A stretch of 64,000 nucleotides of DNA from Catonia carolina (GCA_035578175.1 JAQMRL010000006.1:70925501-70989500), one strand, 5' to 3'; counted from the stretch's first letter, positions 1-10,535 are shown. The notes: generated from the sequence alone by a model not told the origin. Numbers and translations: made by a program.

Positions 1-990
1 AACTTATTGATACATACGAGATGAATGACAAACACTTCATTGGCTATTGGAGCTCCGTCGTCAGTATTTCCGCGTCCCAGACCTATGTAGCCATACAAAT
101 TTTTTCCATCCCAATCTACATGCTGCCGAATGGCCATTGCGTCGAACATTAAACTGCACACCAAACCATGTTCATTTTGACACTTTTCTTTTAGTACTCG
201 GAAAACTTCTGAGCTAAACCCTGGTTCGGCATTAATTGAAGAATACCACTTAGCTATTGTTCGGACATGGGGAAGACAAGTCTGAAAAGTGTGTCGAACA
301 AAGTTGAACGCTTTAGGGGACAAAAAATGCAAAGTCGTGGCGAAATTACGAAGGCGGTCATCGTACAGTTTTTTTCAGTTTGGGGTTGGTGTGCTTCTGT
401 GATTCTCTCTGTATAAGACAGAACGATGTTTTTGAAATATTGCTCAATAGATCACCGTGCTCCGACTGAATAAGATTTTTTTTAATTCCTTTATGATATC
501 TTTTAAATTAGCCACTTTTAACTTTAGTCTCTTTGGTTTTAATGTCATATTTCTTAATCGTTTTCTTGTTTCAGTTAGTTTCCGTTGGGTTTTCTTAAGT
601 TTTTCGGTAGTTATTTCGAAATCAGTTTTTTGTATTTTTTCCGATGTTGGGGGCGAAATTGGTGAGAGAGCACGCTTTAAAACTCTCCTTACATTTGAAG
701 TTGATGTTGACGGCTGTAAATGTGGTGGAAATGCTGCAAATATCGATGGAACTGCATCTTTTTTTTAAATAACTTAAGAGTTATCATAATCATAATCATT
801 TTCTTTTAAATGGTCACGACAAATACGACTGTGATTAGATGGTTTCCAGTTGTCTCTCCTGATTGCTTAAATCCATTTTTCTTTGAGTTCTGGATTGTTA
901 GTAAAACGGTGGAAAGAAATTTTCATTCCCTCTACAGCTTCTGTTTTCTTTTTTCGGTTATTGCATCAATACGCCACACACACACACCCA
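1..990 (-). pseudogene. THAP / P-element-type (THAP9-like) transposase, decayed, cut by window start
   Basis: Read on the minus strand, about 970-790 gives a THAP-like zinc-finger region (an AY-stop-CNNR start, then FHRFTNNPELKEKWI, then WKPSNHSRICRDH). About 770-700 carries the linker DAVPSIF..FPPHLQ typical of THAP proteins, followed by a Lys-rich coiled-coil stretch. Positions 371-3 read on as YDDRLRNFATTLHFLSPKAF and later LMFDAMAIRQHVDWDGK with GYIGLG, which is the P-element/THAP9 RNase-H-like core; the Asp of LMFDAM sits where the family has its first catalytic Asp, usually followed by Glu but here by Ala. The frame is broken by stops (the AY-stop-C codon and a stop after EKWI) and by frameshifts near 470 and 368, so it is not functional. 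The rest of the transposase lies left of the window. The family assignment is from motifs seen; no search was run. Confidence 0.8.
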
Positions 991-999
991 TTTTAAAGC

Positions 1000-1086
1000 T
1001 GGATAAGTGTCCACACACAATAATTTACACGCAAAAATCCACGCACAATAAACCACACACAATAATCTACGCACAATAATCCACAC
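1000..1086. repeat. Short CA-rich minisatellite
   Basis: Five or so imperfect copies of a ~13-16 bp unit resembling CCACACACAATAATC in tandem. It lies just 5' of the THAP transposase relic and probably belongs to that element's 5' region. Confidence 0.6.
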
Positions 1087-1224
1087 ACAATAACTAAAGT
1101 GAATAAACAAAACGCACTATATAATATTAAACAATAATTGAAAAAATTAAAAGAAACGCACAGATTATAGGTTAGTTACCGCTTCACGGGAAGGGAAATG
1201 ATTGAAGTGGCAGGCGATATGGGT

Positions 1225-1300
1225 AACCAAAGAGTGGGGGTAAGTAGACACACTTCGCTCCTCCGCTAGGCCGCTCTATTACTTCTATACTCTGTGATTA
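1225..1300 (-). other. Candidate 5' terminus of the THAP/P-like element
   Basis: On the minus strand the string CACAGAGTATAGAAG starts near 1297 and leads, through GC-rich sequence, toward the transposase. A related string (CACAGAGTATAGAA) recurs near 57711. P-type elements begin with CA-rich ends and make 8-bp duplications. I cannot see the other end, so this is inference. Confidence 0.3.
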
Positions 1301-1362
1301 AACCAAAGCAATATATCACATTCGGTATCACAATCGCCGATGATCGCTCTTAATCATTCATA

Positions 1363-1866
1363 TTACTGTCTCTTGCTTATAAGAATATATAGGAAGAAAA
1401 GTATTGTTTTCATGTCGATTTTTCGAAATCGAGTTTTCACCGGATCTACACGTTTTCACACCCCCACATTTTTTGTATAACGCTTAGTTTAGCAGTAATT
1501 GGCGATTTTCTGGTTTTTTTCTCACGAAAACGTGTGAAAAATCGATTTTTTTAAAGATTTCGGCCTTAGTATGCATTTCATGACAAAAGTGTAGGCTATA
1601 TAATTGAATTTATAGGAAATTAAAAGATCTACAACTTTTATTGAAAGCATTTTTCTCCACATAGCCTAATTTAGCGTGAAAGAGTGATTTTCCGTATTAT
1701 TAAAAGCCAAACTGAGGTTGATTTTCATTTTGCATCATTCACTCATGATTAAAATTAGGTTATGTTTATTGAGGTTAGTGTTTTGTTTATTTTTAATGTT
1801 AGATTATATTGTTAATTATTTGCACTGGCAAAAGTCATGCGAGTTCTTTACACCAAATCTTTTTAT
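1363..1866 (+). mobile_element. Family A (Helentron/DINE-like) copy, internally deleted
   Basis: Begins with a diverged CTCTTGC..TATAAGAATATATAGG head and the GTTTTCATGTCGATTTTTCG hairpin, then jumps directly to the right half (GTATAACGCTTAGTTTAGC) and ends with the GGCAAAAGTC...TTTACACCAAATCTTTTT tail. The middle, including the (TG)n tract, is missing. A pogo-type element follows immediately at 1868. Confidence 0.75.
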
Positions 1867-1867
1867 A

Positions 1868-2517
1868 CAGTAAAACCTCCTTAATCCGGCATTCTATAGT
1901 CCGGAATTGTCTATAATCCGGCATCAACGGCAATAGACAAAAATTATCGAATTGCCTTCACAATGAACATTGTAAAGTGAGCAACCCGACAGCTACCGCC
2001 GACACTCAAGAGCCACAAAGCGTCACGTTTGTAAAATTTGCTGAGTCAAATAAACAATACAGTATGGCCGAAGTTATGAACTTGTATAGAATAAAAAATG
2101 ATTTTTTATATAAAAAAAATACTAGTCGTAAGAAGCAAGTAGATATTAGATCTTTTATCCAGCCATCTACCAGTGCTGTTGCTAAAAACCACGAATAGTA
2201 GAGTACTGTACTACTAGTAGAGTACTAGTAGAGTACTGTACTGTACTGTATTTCATACTGTATTCAAATTTATTTCATCATGTACTGTACTTAAAAAATG
2301 CATTTTAATATTTCTCCTGTACTTATATATTGATTTATATTGTTTAAATAACCCATGTTTAAATAATAAATACATACAGTAAAAGTTTCTAGTGCAAATT
2401 GTGTTATTTTTTATATGACGACTCCTGTATTTTTATAAATAACCTCCATAGTCCGGAATTTCCTTTAATCCGGCAAGCTTCGAGTCCCAAACGTGCCGGA
2501 TTAAAGAGGTTCTACTG
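1868..2517. mobile_element. pogo/Tigger-type non-autonomous element
   Basis: Terminal inverted repeats CAGTAAAACCTCCTTAATCC and (complement of right end) CAGTAGAACCTCTTTAATCC, with CCGG-rich subterminal repeats, flanked by TA on both sides (1866-1867 and 2518-2519). The TIR start CAGTA and the TA duplication are typical of pogo/Tigger. It contains a transposase C-terminal remnant (next entry) and a tandem AGTAGAGTACTGTACT microsatellite near 2196-2255. Confidence 0.85.
1977..2198 (+). pseudogene. Tigger/jerky-type transposase C-terminal remnant
   Basis: A 73-codon open frame lying inside the pogo-type element. Its second half (EVMNLYRIKNDFLYKK followed by KKQVDIRSFI) resembles the C-terminal tail of Tigger/jerky transposases, which often ends with a ..ITSFF-like motif. 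No DDE core or CENPB DNA-binding domain remains, so it cannot transpose on its own. The first codon given is a GTG-type start; the remnant is read through from degraded sequence and no true start is implied. Confidence 0.55.
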
Positions 2518-3289
2518 TATAATGAATCAGAGGTAAAAAAACAACCTTCGTACACACAAGTAGTGCGTGGCGTGGAAAGTACAAAGTGCACTAGGTGCGA
2601 TTGTGCGTATTATGCTTTCTTTACAATCGATCGGGCGAGAGGCGCTGGATAAAATCCAACGTCAGGGTCAACATTTTACGCCGTCCCAGTAACACTTGCG
2701 TCGTAGTTCCTTCCCTCCCCCAACCCCCGTTTCATAAATATAGGGTAAAGGCGCCGCGTTCAGTTCGTACAGTAGTTTGCGGTTGACACGATTCATGTCT
2801 GTTAACAATTGTTTTTCAATGTCGCTTCTCACTCTCTCTCTACGTATGAGTGCATGCGTAAAAGAGCATGCGTAAAATATCTACCCCTCGGACACACACA
2901 AACACTATATTGTTGTGTACTGACTATTCTCACACCCCCCCCCCCAACCACCTCTGTACGACTCCAGGAGCAATGAGTACTACCTCATTCTGAAATATAC
3001 TACGACCAACCTCCTCCTCCTCTACCAGCCCTAAAGAGATCTTCAAATCCCTGTTGTTTACCAACCCCTTGTTTTTATTATAAATTATTGTTATTACTAT
3101 TATACTATCATAATAGCTTACACCATATGATGTAAGATACTTTAGTCACGTTTTTACCTTTCATAATGAATCAAAAGGGTTGAAATTTCACTTTCACTTG
3201 GTTTTTCTTGTCATCCACTTTTCGACCTTCATTTTCCGTGTTTCAAACTCGTTGAAAATTTTCATGCCACCTGTATTGTTCTGGCATTA
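2518..3289. other. Unassigned stretch
   Basis: No coding similarity recognised. It holds a duplicated GCATGCGTAAAA motif (about 2851-2878), a CT-rich run, an ACACACA tract followed by a C-homopolymer (about 2930-2945), and a possible core promoter near 2732-2765. Confidence 0.5.
2732..2768 (+). promoter_or_regulatory. Possible core promoter (TATA-like plus TCAGTT initiator)
   Basis: CATAAATATAGGG lies about 28 bp upstream of TCAGTT (2760-2765), the arthropod initiator consensus. No downstream gene is recognisable, so this may be chance or the promoter of a lost element. Confidence 0.25.
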
Positions 3290-3610
3290 ACCAACAGGGT
3301 TGGTCTAGAGGTAAAGTCGTCGCCAAAATCACCTGTTTAACAGTGATTTTCAGAGACGCAGGTTCCTGATTCAGATCCTAGTAAAGGTAGTTACTTTTAT
3401 ACGGATTTGAATGCTAGGCAGTGGTTACCGGTGTACTTTGAAAGTTGGGGTTTAATTAACCATAATCTCTCAGGAATGGTCGGCCTGGGTCTGTACAAGA
3501 CTACACCTCATTTACACGTCATACACTTCATCCTCATCTCATTGGGTCATGGGGTTGCTTATTGTTCTAAACAGAACAGATTGCAACGTGCACAAATCAG
3601 GAAAAAAAAC
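3290..3610 (+). mobile_element. S2 tRNA-derived SINE
   Basis: Full-length S2: GGGTTGGTCTAGAGGTAAAG (A-box-like), a CAGTGATTTTC hairpin arm, GGTTCCTGATTCAGATCC (B-box-like, mutated), a ~200 bp tRNA-unrelated body ending ACAGATTGCAACGTGCACA, then an A-rich tail. The RNA polymerase III boxes plus the A-tail identify the class. Confidence 0.85.
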
Positions 3611-3839
3611 TTGTATTGTCGTATTTTCTTTGACCTCTACCTCTGCACTACTCCCCCCCCCCCCAGCGAACGACAGGTTTAAGTATACCAGCGCTATCAA
3701 TTGCAAATCGTAATGAAAAATACTGATACATTCTAACGCGTGTTTCAGAAAGGACGCAACTCAATTTTAGTTGACCACGAATGTAGTACAAAAATATTAA
3801 ATAATGACATTTTTTGGGGTTTTTTTATTACAGTTTCAT

Positions 3840-4057
3840 GCAACAAACTTTAAATTACAATTAAAGTTTCAAGTTTCAACTTCTTACAACGTTCCGCTCT
3901 TGAAATAGTTTGTTTCGCACGCACGCACACACTAATCGCTAACAACATACTTTTTGGGTTCAGGGTGTCTGAAAACGTGTATATCCGGTAAAAACTCGAC
4001 ATGAAAACAATCCTTTCCTTCATATATATTCATAATATAGGCAAGAGATATTAAAAA
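3840..4057 (-). mobile_element. Family A 5'-end fragment
   Basis: Minus-strand head of family A: the AGGCAAGAGA..ATATATTCATA end, the GATCCGG/ACTCGACATG segment, AATCGCTAACAACAT and a short CACGCACGCACACAC tract; truncated after about 215 bp. Confidence 0.7.
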
Positions 4058-4062
4058 CTCAA

Positions 4063-4445
4063 TCTGTTTGCACTCAATCTGTTCGTTGCAGGGTTAAAAT
4101 AAATAGTTCTGTTTCTTATCATATGGTCAGCTAATTAAATGACTGAATCATTTAAGAACAGAAGAGGTAGAGGTGTGAAAGACACTAATCAGAGTTATCT
4201 CTTCTGAAAGTAATGAATTTCATTATACAGCCAAACCCTGTGGTGAATGAAGTGAAGGTGTCATTTGCAGAGTGGAAAATATGTGCTTTTCATAGGGCCC
4301 GGCATGCTGATAAGCGTACTATTGAATGGAATATCCATTCAGTGAGAAAGGCAAAGGTAAACCACCTCATTTCTCACTTTAGGCCTACTTAGTAAAACCT
4401 CTACAAGTTCAAACCAGCCTTTCGGCTGATAACCTAAACAACAAA
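4063..4445 (+). mobile_element. S3 retroposon, 5'-truncated
   Basis: S3 body from CTCAATCTGTTCGTTGCAGG to the end GCTGATAACCTAAACAACAA. The first ~40 bp of the consensus are replaced by a short repeated CTCAATCTGTTTGCA. Contains the usual AATTTCATTATACAGCCA and CGGCATGCTGATAAGC blocks. Confidence 0.8.
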
Positions 4446-4447
4446 AT

Positions 4448-5072
4448 TTTTACGTGAAAATCTGGTGTGCAACAGTACGGCCTAAATCTTAAAAAAATTA
4501 ATTTTATCACAGATTCTCATGGAAAAAACAGAAAATTCCAAAAGCATTTTTGGAATAAAAGTTGTAGGTTTTAAACTATCTACAACCTTGATTATATACA
4601 ATGTTGCGCTAAAGTTCATATTAAGGCCGCAATCTTTAAAAAAAAAAAACACTTCAACGAGAGCACAGCCAGCCCTCCCCAAGAAATTCAGATGACATGG
4701 CCCCTACCTACCCTATCTTGTAGAGCATAAAAAAGGTGGTAAATAAGCCGATTTTTTAAAAAAAATCGTAGGAGCCATTATCGAGAAAATCGCAAACAGT
4801 GAAAAATAACACGAATAAACTACTACTTCCGGTTGACCGATTTTGATGAAAAAATTCGTGTCGGGTCCTCTAGTAGTACCTACCTAACCTGAGTTTCAAG
4901 TTTCAACTTCGTACAACGTTCCGCTTTTGAGATAATTTGTTTCGCACGCACGCGCACACTAATCGCTAAAAACACGTTTTTGGGTTCAGAGTGTCTGAAA
5001 ACGTGTATATTCGGTGAAAACTCAACTGAAAACAATACTTTCCTTCATATATATTCATACAGGCAAGAGAAA
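4448..5072 (-). mobile_element. Family A copy, diverged
   Basis: Runs from AAATCTGGTGTG (right end, mutated) to AGGCAAGAGAAAGT at 5072. Internal ACAACTTTTATT repeats are decayed and the (CA)n tract is reduced. Right-end portion between the hairpin and the ~AAAGTTGTAGG block is deleted. Confidence 0.7.
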
Positions 5073-5145
5073 GTAAAAAACGGTTTTTGACGACAAATTC
5101 GGTAAATAAACAATATCAACTGTAAGTATTTCTCTTTACATTTAA

Positions 5146-5290
5146 CCTTTACAGTACCAACGTCCGGAAAACAGGACGACGATATTATTTTACGTAGTGA
5201 TGCCATCCGATCACCGAATGCTCGTAAGTTATAAATTAAGTGTCAACGTCCGGACAACCGAACATTTCCAAAAAAAATTTTAAACAAAAA
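5146..5290. mobile_element. Possible piggyBac-like terminal fragment
   Basis: TTAA at 5142-5145 is followed by CCTTTACAGTACCAACGTCC, and CAACGTCCGGA recurs at about 5243, resembling the subterminal repeats of piggyBac-type MITEs. The opposite end was not found. Confidence 0.3.
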
Positions 5291-5325
5291 TTAATGAAAT
5301 AATGTACTTTGAAACCGCCTAGTAG

Positions 5326-5505
5326 TTTTTTTTTTTGGGGGGGGGGGGTTAACATCCAACTGTTCTGCAATTACTGCTAATTCAGACGGTGAAGGGTGAA
5401 ACGATTTTTTGTAACGTATGAAAATATGCTGTGCCTGAATGGGATTCGAACCCAAGACCGCATGATGACAAGCGGGCACGTGACCAACTACGCCAATGCG
5501 GCCAG
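5326..5505 (-). mobile_element. S1 tRNA-derived SINE
   Basis: Complement reads GGCCGCATTGGCGTAGTTGG (A box) then TCTTGGGTTCGAATCCCATT (B box), GGCACAGCATATTTTCATAC, a tail ATTAGCAGTAATTGCAGAAC, and a homopolymer. The tail here is interrupted by a 12-G run next to poly-T. Confidence 0.85.
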
Positions 5506-5577
5506 CCCGAGGCGTAGTGACTAGCGCGCTAGCCTATAAAACGAAAGGTCCCGGGTTCAATTCCCGGCTAGGATCTG
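5506..5577 (+). mobile_element. S4 tRNA-like SINE head
   Basis: GAGGCGTAGTGACTAGCGCG (A-box region) and GTCCCGGGTTCAATTCCCGG (B-box arm) in tRNA-like spacing. Same family as minus-strand pieces near 14815 and 62690. Abuts the S1 copy head-to-head. Confidence 0.6.
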
Positions 5578-5705
5578 GAAATTTTAAAACACGTTAAAAC
5601 CACTGTTAACCCACAGTAGTTTCTAATGACCAAGCTGTCGATGAGACTTAAAATAAACTAAAAAAAAACTGTTTTGAATATTTTCAGTGTTAGAACCATT
5701 TCTTT

Positions 5706-5860
5706 CTTTACTGTTCTGCAATTACTGCTAATGCAGACGGTGAAGAATGAAATGATTTTTTTTTGGAACGTACTGAAATATGCCGTGCCTGAATGGGATT
5801 CGAACCCAAGACCGCATGATGAGAAGCGAGCACGTTACTTACTACGCCAATGCGGCCGGC
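5706..5860 (-). mobile_element. S1 tRNA-derived SINE
   Basis: As the copy at 5326 but with the G-run absent; head GCCGGCCGCATTGGCGTAGT at 5860 and TTCTGCAATTACTGCTAATG near the tail. Confidence 0.85.
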
Positions 5861-6164
5861 ATTGATGATGACCTGAACTACATTCAAGTTACCTAAAAAT
5901 GAGAAACCCATTTTGAAACACCCTATGTATTTAATAAAAAAAATAAAAAAATTATGAATGAACAGCTGACAAAATTTCAAGGACAACTTCTACTAATCAT
6001 AAAAATGTAGTTGAACAAGATAAGACTTCTATGTAATTGTCAACAATTATGCTAAGAGCAGACCCCTTGCCGATCCGATCACTATTTGTTTATCAGCTCA
6101 CACAAAAACCACGACCATAACCTCTACACACGCGCGCACGCACGCGCGCATACACACACACACA

Positions 6165-6785
6165 CACACTTAGCAAAAATAATTTAATAAACAATACACA
6201 ATAACTTATAACCGATTACGTTAATTACAAATGCTTTTAAAATATACATTAAAGCATCATTAAAAACACATTAAACCGATTTTAATCGGTTAACACGACA
6301 GGTTACACAGTTCGAAATTGTAGCACAAGGTCCTGAGTTCAAATCCCAAATATTTTAGGGTCAGATAAATATAAATTAGTCTTCCATACTGGTTGTTGTT
6401 CATCCCACTATTAAATTATTTTTCAATTAACAATGACCCACCGGGTTGGTCTAGAGGTAAATTCGTCGCAAAAATCAGCTGTTTAACAGCTGATTTAAAC
6501 CTAGTAAAGGTAGTTGGCGCACACCTCGCAAAAATAATTTAATAAACAATACACAATAACTGATAACCGATTACGTTAATTACAAATACTTTTAAAACAT
6601 ACATTAAAACATCATTAAAAACACTTTTAAACCGATTTTAATCGGTTAACACGACAGGTTACACAGTTCGAAATTGTAGCACAAGGACCTGAGTTCAAAC
6701 CCCAAATATTTTAGGGTCAGATAAATATAATTAGTCTTCCATACTGGTTGTTCATCCCACTATTTAATTATTTTTTTCAATTAGC
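6165..6785. repeat. Direct duplication (two ~260-bp copies, offset ~357 bp)
   Basis: Segments ~6170-6430 and ~6527-6785 are nearly identical (AGCAAAAATAATTTAATAAA to CATACTGGTTGTTCATCCCA). Each carries a tRNA-like B-box (GAGTTCAAATCCC). Between them lies a truncated S2 head (6433-6520), so the duplicated unit includes SINE sequence. Confidence 0.8.
6433..6520 (+). mobile_element. S2 SINE head fragment
   Basis: CCACCGGGTTGGTCTAGAGG followed by the CAGCTGTTTAACAGCTG hairpin and CCTAGTAAAGGTAGTT, then truncated; the B-box is deleted. Confidence 0.7.
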
Positions 6786-6811
6786 AATAGATCCGTCCCA
6801 ACGGGTTGGTT

Positions 6812-6992
6812 GCCGGCCGCAGTGGCGTAGTTGGTAACGTGCTCGCCTTTCATCATGCGGTCTTGGGTTCGAATCCCATTCAGGCACGGCATATTTTCAT
6901 ACGTTACAAAACTTCATTTCATCCTTCACCGTCTGCATTAGCAGTAATTGCATAACAGTCGGACGTTAAAGAAAAAAAAAAAATAAAAATAA
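6812..6992 (+). mobile_element. S1 SINE with 11-bp duplication
   Basis: Full S1 with A box, B box and A-rich tail. ACGGGTTGGTT occurs at 6801-6811 and again at 6993-7003, a clean target-site duplication that dates insertion into an S2-like fragment. Confidence 0.9.
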
Positions 6993-7020
6993 ACGGGTTG
7001 GTTTAAAACGTGGGTTGGAA

Positions 7021-7349
7021 AACCCACCAGGTTGGTCTAGAGGTAAAGTCGTCGCCAAAATCAGCTGTTTAACAGCTAATTTTCGGAGACGAAGGTTCCT
7101 GGTTCAAATCCTAGTAAAGGTAAATACTTTTATACGGATTTGAATGGTAGACAGTGGTTACCGGTGTACTTTGATGGTTGGGGTTCAATTAACCATACTC
7201 TCTCAGGAATGGTCGACCTGGGTCTGTACAAGACTACACCTAATTTACACGTCATACACATCATCCTCATCTCATTGGGTCATGGGGTTGCTTATTGTTC
7301 TGAATTGAACAGATTGCAACGTACACACATTAGGATTTAAAAAAAAAAA
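7021..7349 (+). mobile_element. S2 SINE, full length
   Basis: CCACCAGGTTGGTCTAGAGG head, CAGCTGTTTAACAGCT arm, TTCCTGGTTCAAATCC B box, full body, CACACATTAGGATT(A)n end. Confidence 0.9.
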
Positions 7350-7444
7350 CGGGTCGGTGTAGCCGGTAAGGTCATCGACTCGTAAATCAGCTGTTAAAAA
7401 ACAGCTGATTTTTGGATACGAAGGTTCCGCGATTCAAATCCGGT
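7350..7444 (+). mobile_element. S2-related SINE head
   Basis: GGGTCGGTGTAGCCGGTAAG with a longer CAGCTGTTAAAAAACAGCTG hairpin and GCGATTCAAATCCGG; diverged from S2 and ends after the B box. Confidence 0.55.
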
Positions 7445-7491
7445 TGTTGTTTAGTTCATCAGATGGTTTGAACCTGAAGAGCAGTGATTCT

Positions 7492-7590
7492 CAACCTGGG
7501 CTTCGTGGTGATATTATAGGAGGGGGGGGGGGAGGGTCGCGAAACAATAATCAAATCATTTTATGAGAAAAAAATCATTTTTTTTTTTTT
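7492..7590 (+). mobile_element. hAT-type left end fragment
   Basis: CAGTGATTCTCAACCTGGG is close to the common hAT terminal motif (CAGTGGTTCTCAACCT). A G-rich run follows. No matching right end or 8-bp duplication was found. Confidence 0.4.
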
Positions 7591-7599
7591 TTTTTTTAC

Positions 7600-8225
7600 T
7601 TGTAAGGCCACAATGGACCACTTCAGCCACAACATGAAAGACTCTACTTCGATCTCTGAGCCTTGATCTTTACCCAGTATTCCCTAATTCTTTGTGATCT
7701 CTGAGCCCGGAGTTCTTCCGTCACCCTCTGCACTCTTCTAGTCTTGGTTTCCGGTTCCAAAGCCAGATCCTTCAACTTTCTATAACTCTCAGACTTGAAC
7801 CTCACATCCTCCAGCGTCAACCCAAACCTTTCCAAGTCCACCTTGACCTCCTTCGTCCAGTTCAAACCGATTTTAAAATCCCAGACACTTTCAATAAGTC
7901 GTCTAAGTACTCTGTTCTCCGGTGTTCTAAGGATATGGCCCAAAAAGGAGATTCGTTTTTTCCTAATTGTGTCTAGTATTGGCTCCGAAATTTTATAGAC
8001 TTCATTATATGGTAGCAGTCTCCAACTATTGTCTTTGTATATTCTCTTACCAATACAGGTTCTAAGGATTCTTCGTTCTAACGTCAGGATTCTGTGGGTT
8101 TTAGTTTTTTGACAGTTTTGTTAGGGTCTCTCCACAGTAAGTCACTGCAGGTTGTATTACCGTTTTGTAATGTCTTACCTTTGTATTTACCGACATTGAC
8201 TTCTTGTTGTATGTGGTGTGGGTGA
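7600..8225 (-). pseudogene. Non-LTR retrotransposon 3' end (reverse transcriptase C-terminus)
   Basis: A 99-codon minus-strand frame (7943-7644) reads MGHILRTPENRVLRRLIE, ...YRKLKDLALEPETKTRRV and ends ...IREYWVKIKAQRSK, matching the layout of LINE C-terminal domains (G-H-x-L-R..P..R followed by a basic tail). Upstream coding to ~8225 is broken by stops. The 3' end is marked by the 21-T run at ~7578-7598 (poly-A on the minus strand). AAATCATT is present near both ends (about 7566 and 8230), a possible duplication. Confidence 0.65.
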
Positions 8226-9118
8226 TGAACAAATCATTTATTATAAACTTACTTATAAAAATTTTTCATGCAATAAATCAACTTACTTGTAAAGAAAAGA
8301 AATTATTCATTAATTAATAATTATTAATGTGACGGTTGCATTTGTTTTTCATTAATAGCAATAGTTGTATTCCATTTTTTTACTGTCGGTATTTTCTTTA
8401 AAGACATAAAATTGGTGCAGTTTAATAATCAATATTAATATTAAATAAATAATAAATATTAAAATTAAATATTAATATTTAAAATTAAATTATTTATTTA
8501 TTTTTTAATTATTTATTATAATTATTTTTCTTAAAATGTTTATACGTTTCTTAAAGTGTTCATGTTGTTTGGCGACACATAACTTTATTAAGTTCCAATT
8601 CGAACTTTCCACGTCGAACGATATAACGTTTTAGAGATATTTTTTACACGTACTCACCAATCGCTAAAACATGTTTGTTTTTTGTTTAGGGTGCCTGAAA
8701 ACATGTACTGTATTTCTAGTGAAAACTCGATTTTGAAAAATCGACATGAAAAGAATAGACTACTTTTCCTTTCCTATATACAAAATATTAATATACGGTT
8801 TGTAAAAATACAAACTGATGACCTTCCTTATTTTGAAGATCAACCAAAAATAAAGATGAAAACATACGTGTAAAAACCAACAGTATAAACATGGTAACAT
8901 GAAAAACACATTAATAATTTCTTAAATTTATTTTGGGAACGTACAAAAATATTGGTTGCAATACATCTAGTTAGCTCTACATGATCTGTTTATACTCGCC
9001 ACTGCCCACTCGATATGGATAAACACGCTTTTAATACTGTTAACACAATAATATTATACTATATATTTATCGTGCAACAGAAATTTTTAGGTACGTAACC
9101 TAGTTTTTGTATTTTATT
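8226..9118. other. Unassigned AT-rich stretch with family A fragment
   Basis: About 8400-8560 is a run of AATATT/TTTAAA-rich quasi-palindromes. A minus-strand family A head fragment lies at ~8575-8790 (CACCAATCGCTAAAACATG, CTGAAAAC, AATCGACATGAAAA). Nothing else is recognised. Confidence 0.5.
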
Positions 9119-9253
9119 ACTTTCTCTTGCCTATATTTATGAATATATAGGAAGGAAAGTATTGTTTTCATGTCGATTTTTCGAAATCGAGTTTTCACCG
9201 GATCTATACGTTTTCAGACCCCCTGAACCCAAAAAACATGTTTTTAGCGATTG

Positions 9254-9303
<50 letters not shown>

Positions 9304-10112
9304 GTGTGTGAGTGCGTGCGTGCGTGCGTGTGTGTGAACAGAATATCTCAAGAACGGAACATCGTACGAACTTGAAACTTAAGTTACATACCACTACCGG
9401 ACGCGACACGAACATTTTCATCAAAATCGGTCAAACGGAAGTAGTAGTTTATTCGTATAATTTTTCACTTTTTTGCGATTTTCTCAAAAACTGGTCCTAC
9501 GATTTTTTTTAAAATCACCTCATTTACTCAATTTTTTATTCTCTACAAGATAGGGTAGACGCCATGTTTGCTGAAATTCTGGGTGAGGCTGTTTTCACGT
9601 AAAAACAAAGTTTTTTTAAGATTACGGCTTTAATATGCAATTTAGAGCAAAAATTTATATAATAAAAGTTGTAGAGAATTTCAAATCCTACAACTTTTAT
9701 TTCAAACATTTTTTTGTATAACGCTTAGTTTAGCGGTAATTTGCAATTTTCTGTTTTTTTCTCACGAAAACGTGAGAAAAAGCGATTCTTTTAACATTTC
9801 GGCTTTAGTATGCATTTTACGACAAAAGTGTATATAATAAAATTTATAGAAAATTAAGAGATCTACAACTTTTATTTAGAGAATTTTTCTCTACAGAGCC
9901 TAGTTTAGCGTGAAATAGTGATTTTCCGTATTTTTAAGCCAGACTGAGGTTGATTTTCATTTTGAGTGTTTCACTCATGATTAAAATAAGGTTATGTTTA
10001 TTGAGGTTAGTTTTTTGTTTATTTCTAATATTTTATTACTAATGTTAAATTATATTGTAAATTATTTGCATTGGCAAGAGAAAGTTGTGTGAGTGTTTCA
10101 CACCAGATTTTT
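9119..10112 (+). mobile_element. Family A full-length copy (Helentron/DINE-like)
   Basis: Left end ACTTTCTCTTGCC; hairpin GATTTTTCGAAATC; 50-bp (TG)n tract at ~9256-9332; several ACAACTTTTATT / AAAAGTTGTAG inverted repeats; TCTCACGAAAACGTGAGA hairpin; right inverted sub-terminus GGCAAGAGAAAG, hairpin GTGTGAGTGTTTCACAC, end CCAGATTTTTT. No open frame longer than repeats. The structure matches non-autonomous Helentrons; absence of Rep/helicase is seen, and class is inferred. Confidence 0.8.
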
Positions 10113-10535
10113 TTAAAAAGTATAACTTAAAAAATATGACGTACATACAAGTCCCTCGTTTACAATCAAAAAATAATGTATCGATAATTTTAGGTAATTT
10201 ACGTACGCTCTACGTTATCGTGACGTACAGCAAAAGATATAAAGTGTTGTTTTGAAAAAAATTATACAGCGTATTCCAATTTCAATACCTAGATTCATCA
10301 TCGATTAATAAATTTAAAAAAAAAACTACATTTTATAAAGAATCGTATAATTGTAAGAAATTACAATTTTGTAATTGTGATTTTATTGGAAAAGTCACGA
10401 AAGCAAATTGGCGGGTAGTCGGTAAACAAATCCTTTTCTGACATACTACGTTGGTATAATGTTTCTTACACCTTTTAATTAGAACTACCCTCATTCGTTT
10501 ACAATTTTTTAAAACCACCTCGTATATTCCCCAGT
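10113..10535. other. Unassigned AT-rich stretch
   Basis: No repeat family or coding similarity recognised; a 68-codon minus frame at 10333-10539 has no recognisable motif. Confidence 0.4.

Noticed and set aside
3640..3670. Homopolymer C run, and other C/G runs at ~2935, ~5337, ~7510 and ~43430
   Set aside because: Simple homopolymers likely arising by slippage; those at 43.1-43.4 kb belong to the hAT MITE.
3407..3682. 91-codon frame in the S2 at 3.3-3.6 kb, and equivalents at 7140, 23067 and 45546
   Set aside because: All lie in the S2 SINE body; SINEs are RNA polymerase III transcripts and encode no protein.
5291..5479. Frames containing SHHAVLGSNPIQARHI (also 5708 and 48599)
   Set aside because: Translation of the S1 tRNA-like B-box region, not a gene.
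9137..9424. 95-codon minus-strand frame with a long Thr-His repeat, and similar frames at 11049, 24856, 37113, 41795, 47019, 47144 and 61617
   Set aside because: They are translations of the family A body and its (TG)n/(CA)n tract; the recurrent SLKTCFLGSGGLKTYRSGENS peptide follows the DNA repeat and has no codon-level constraint.
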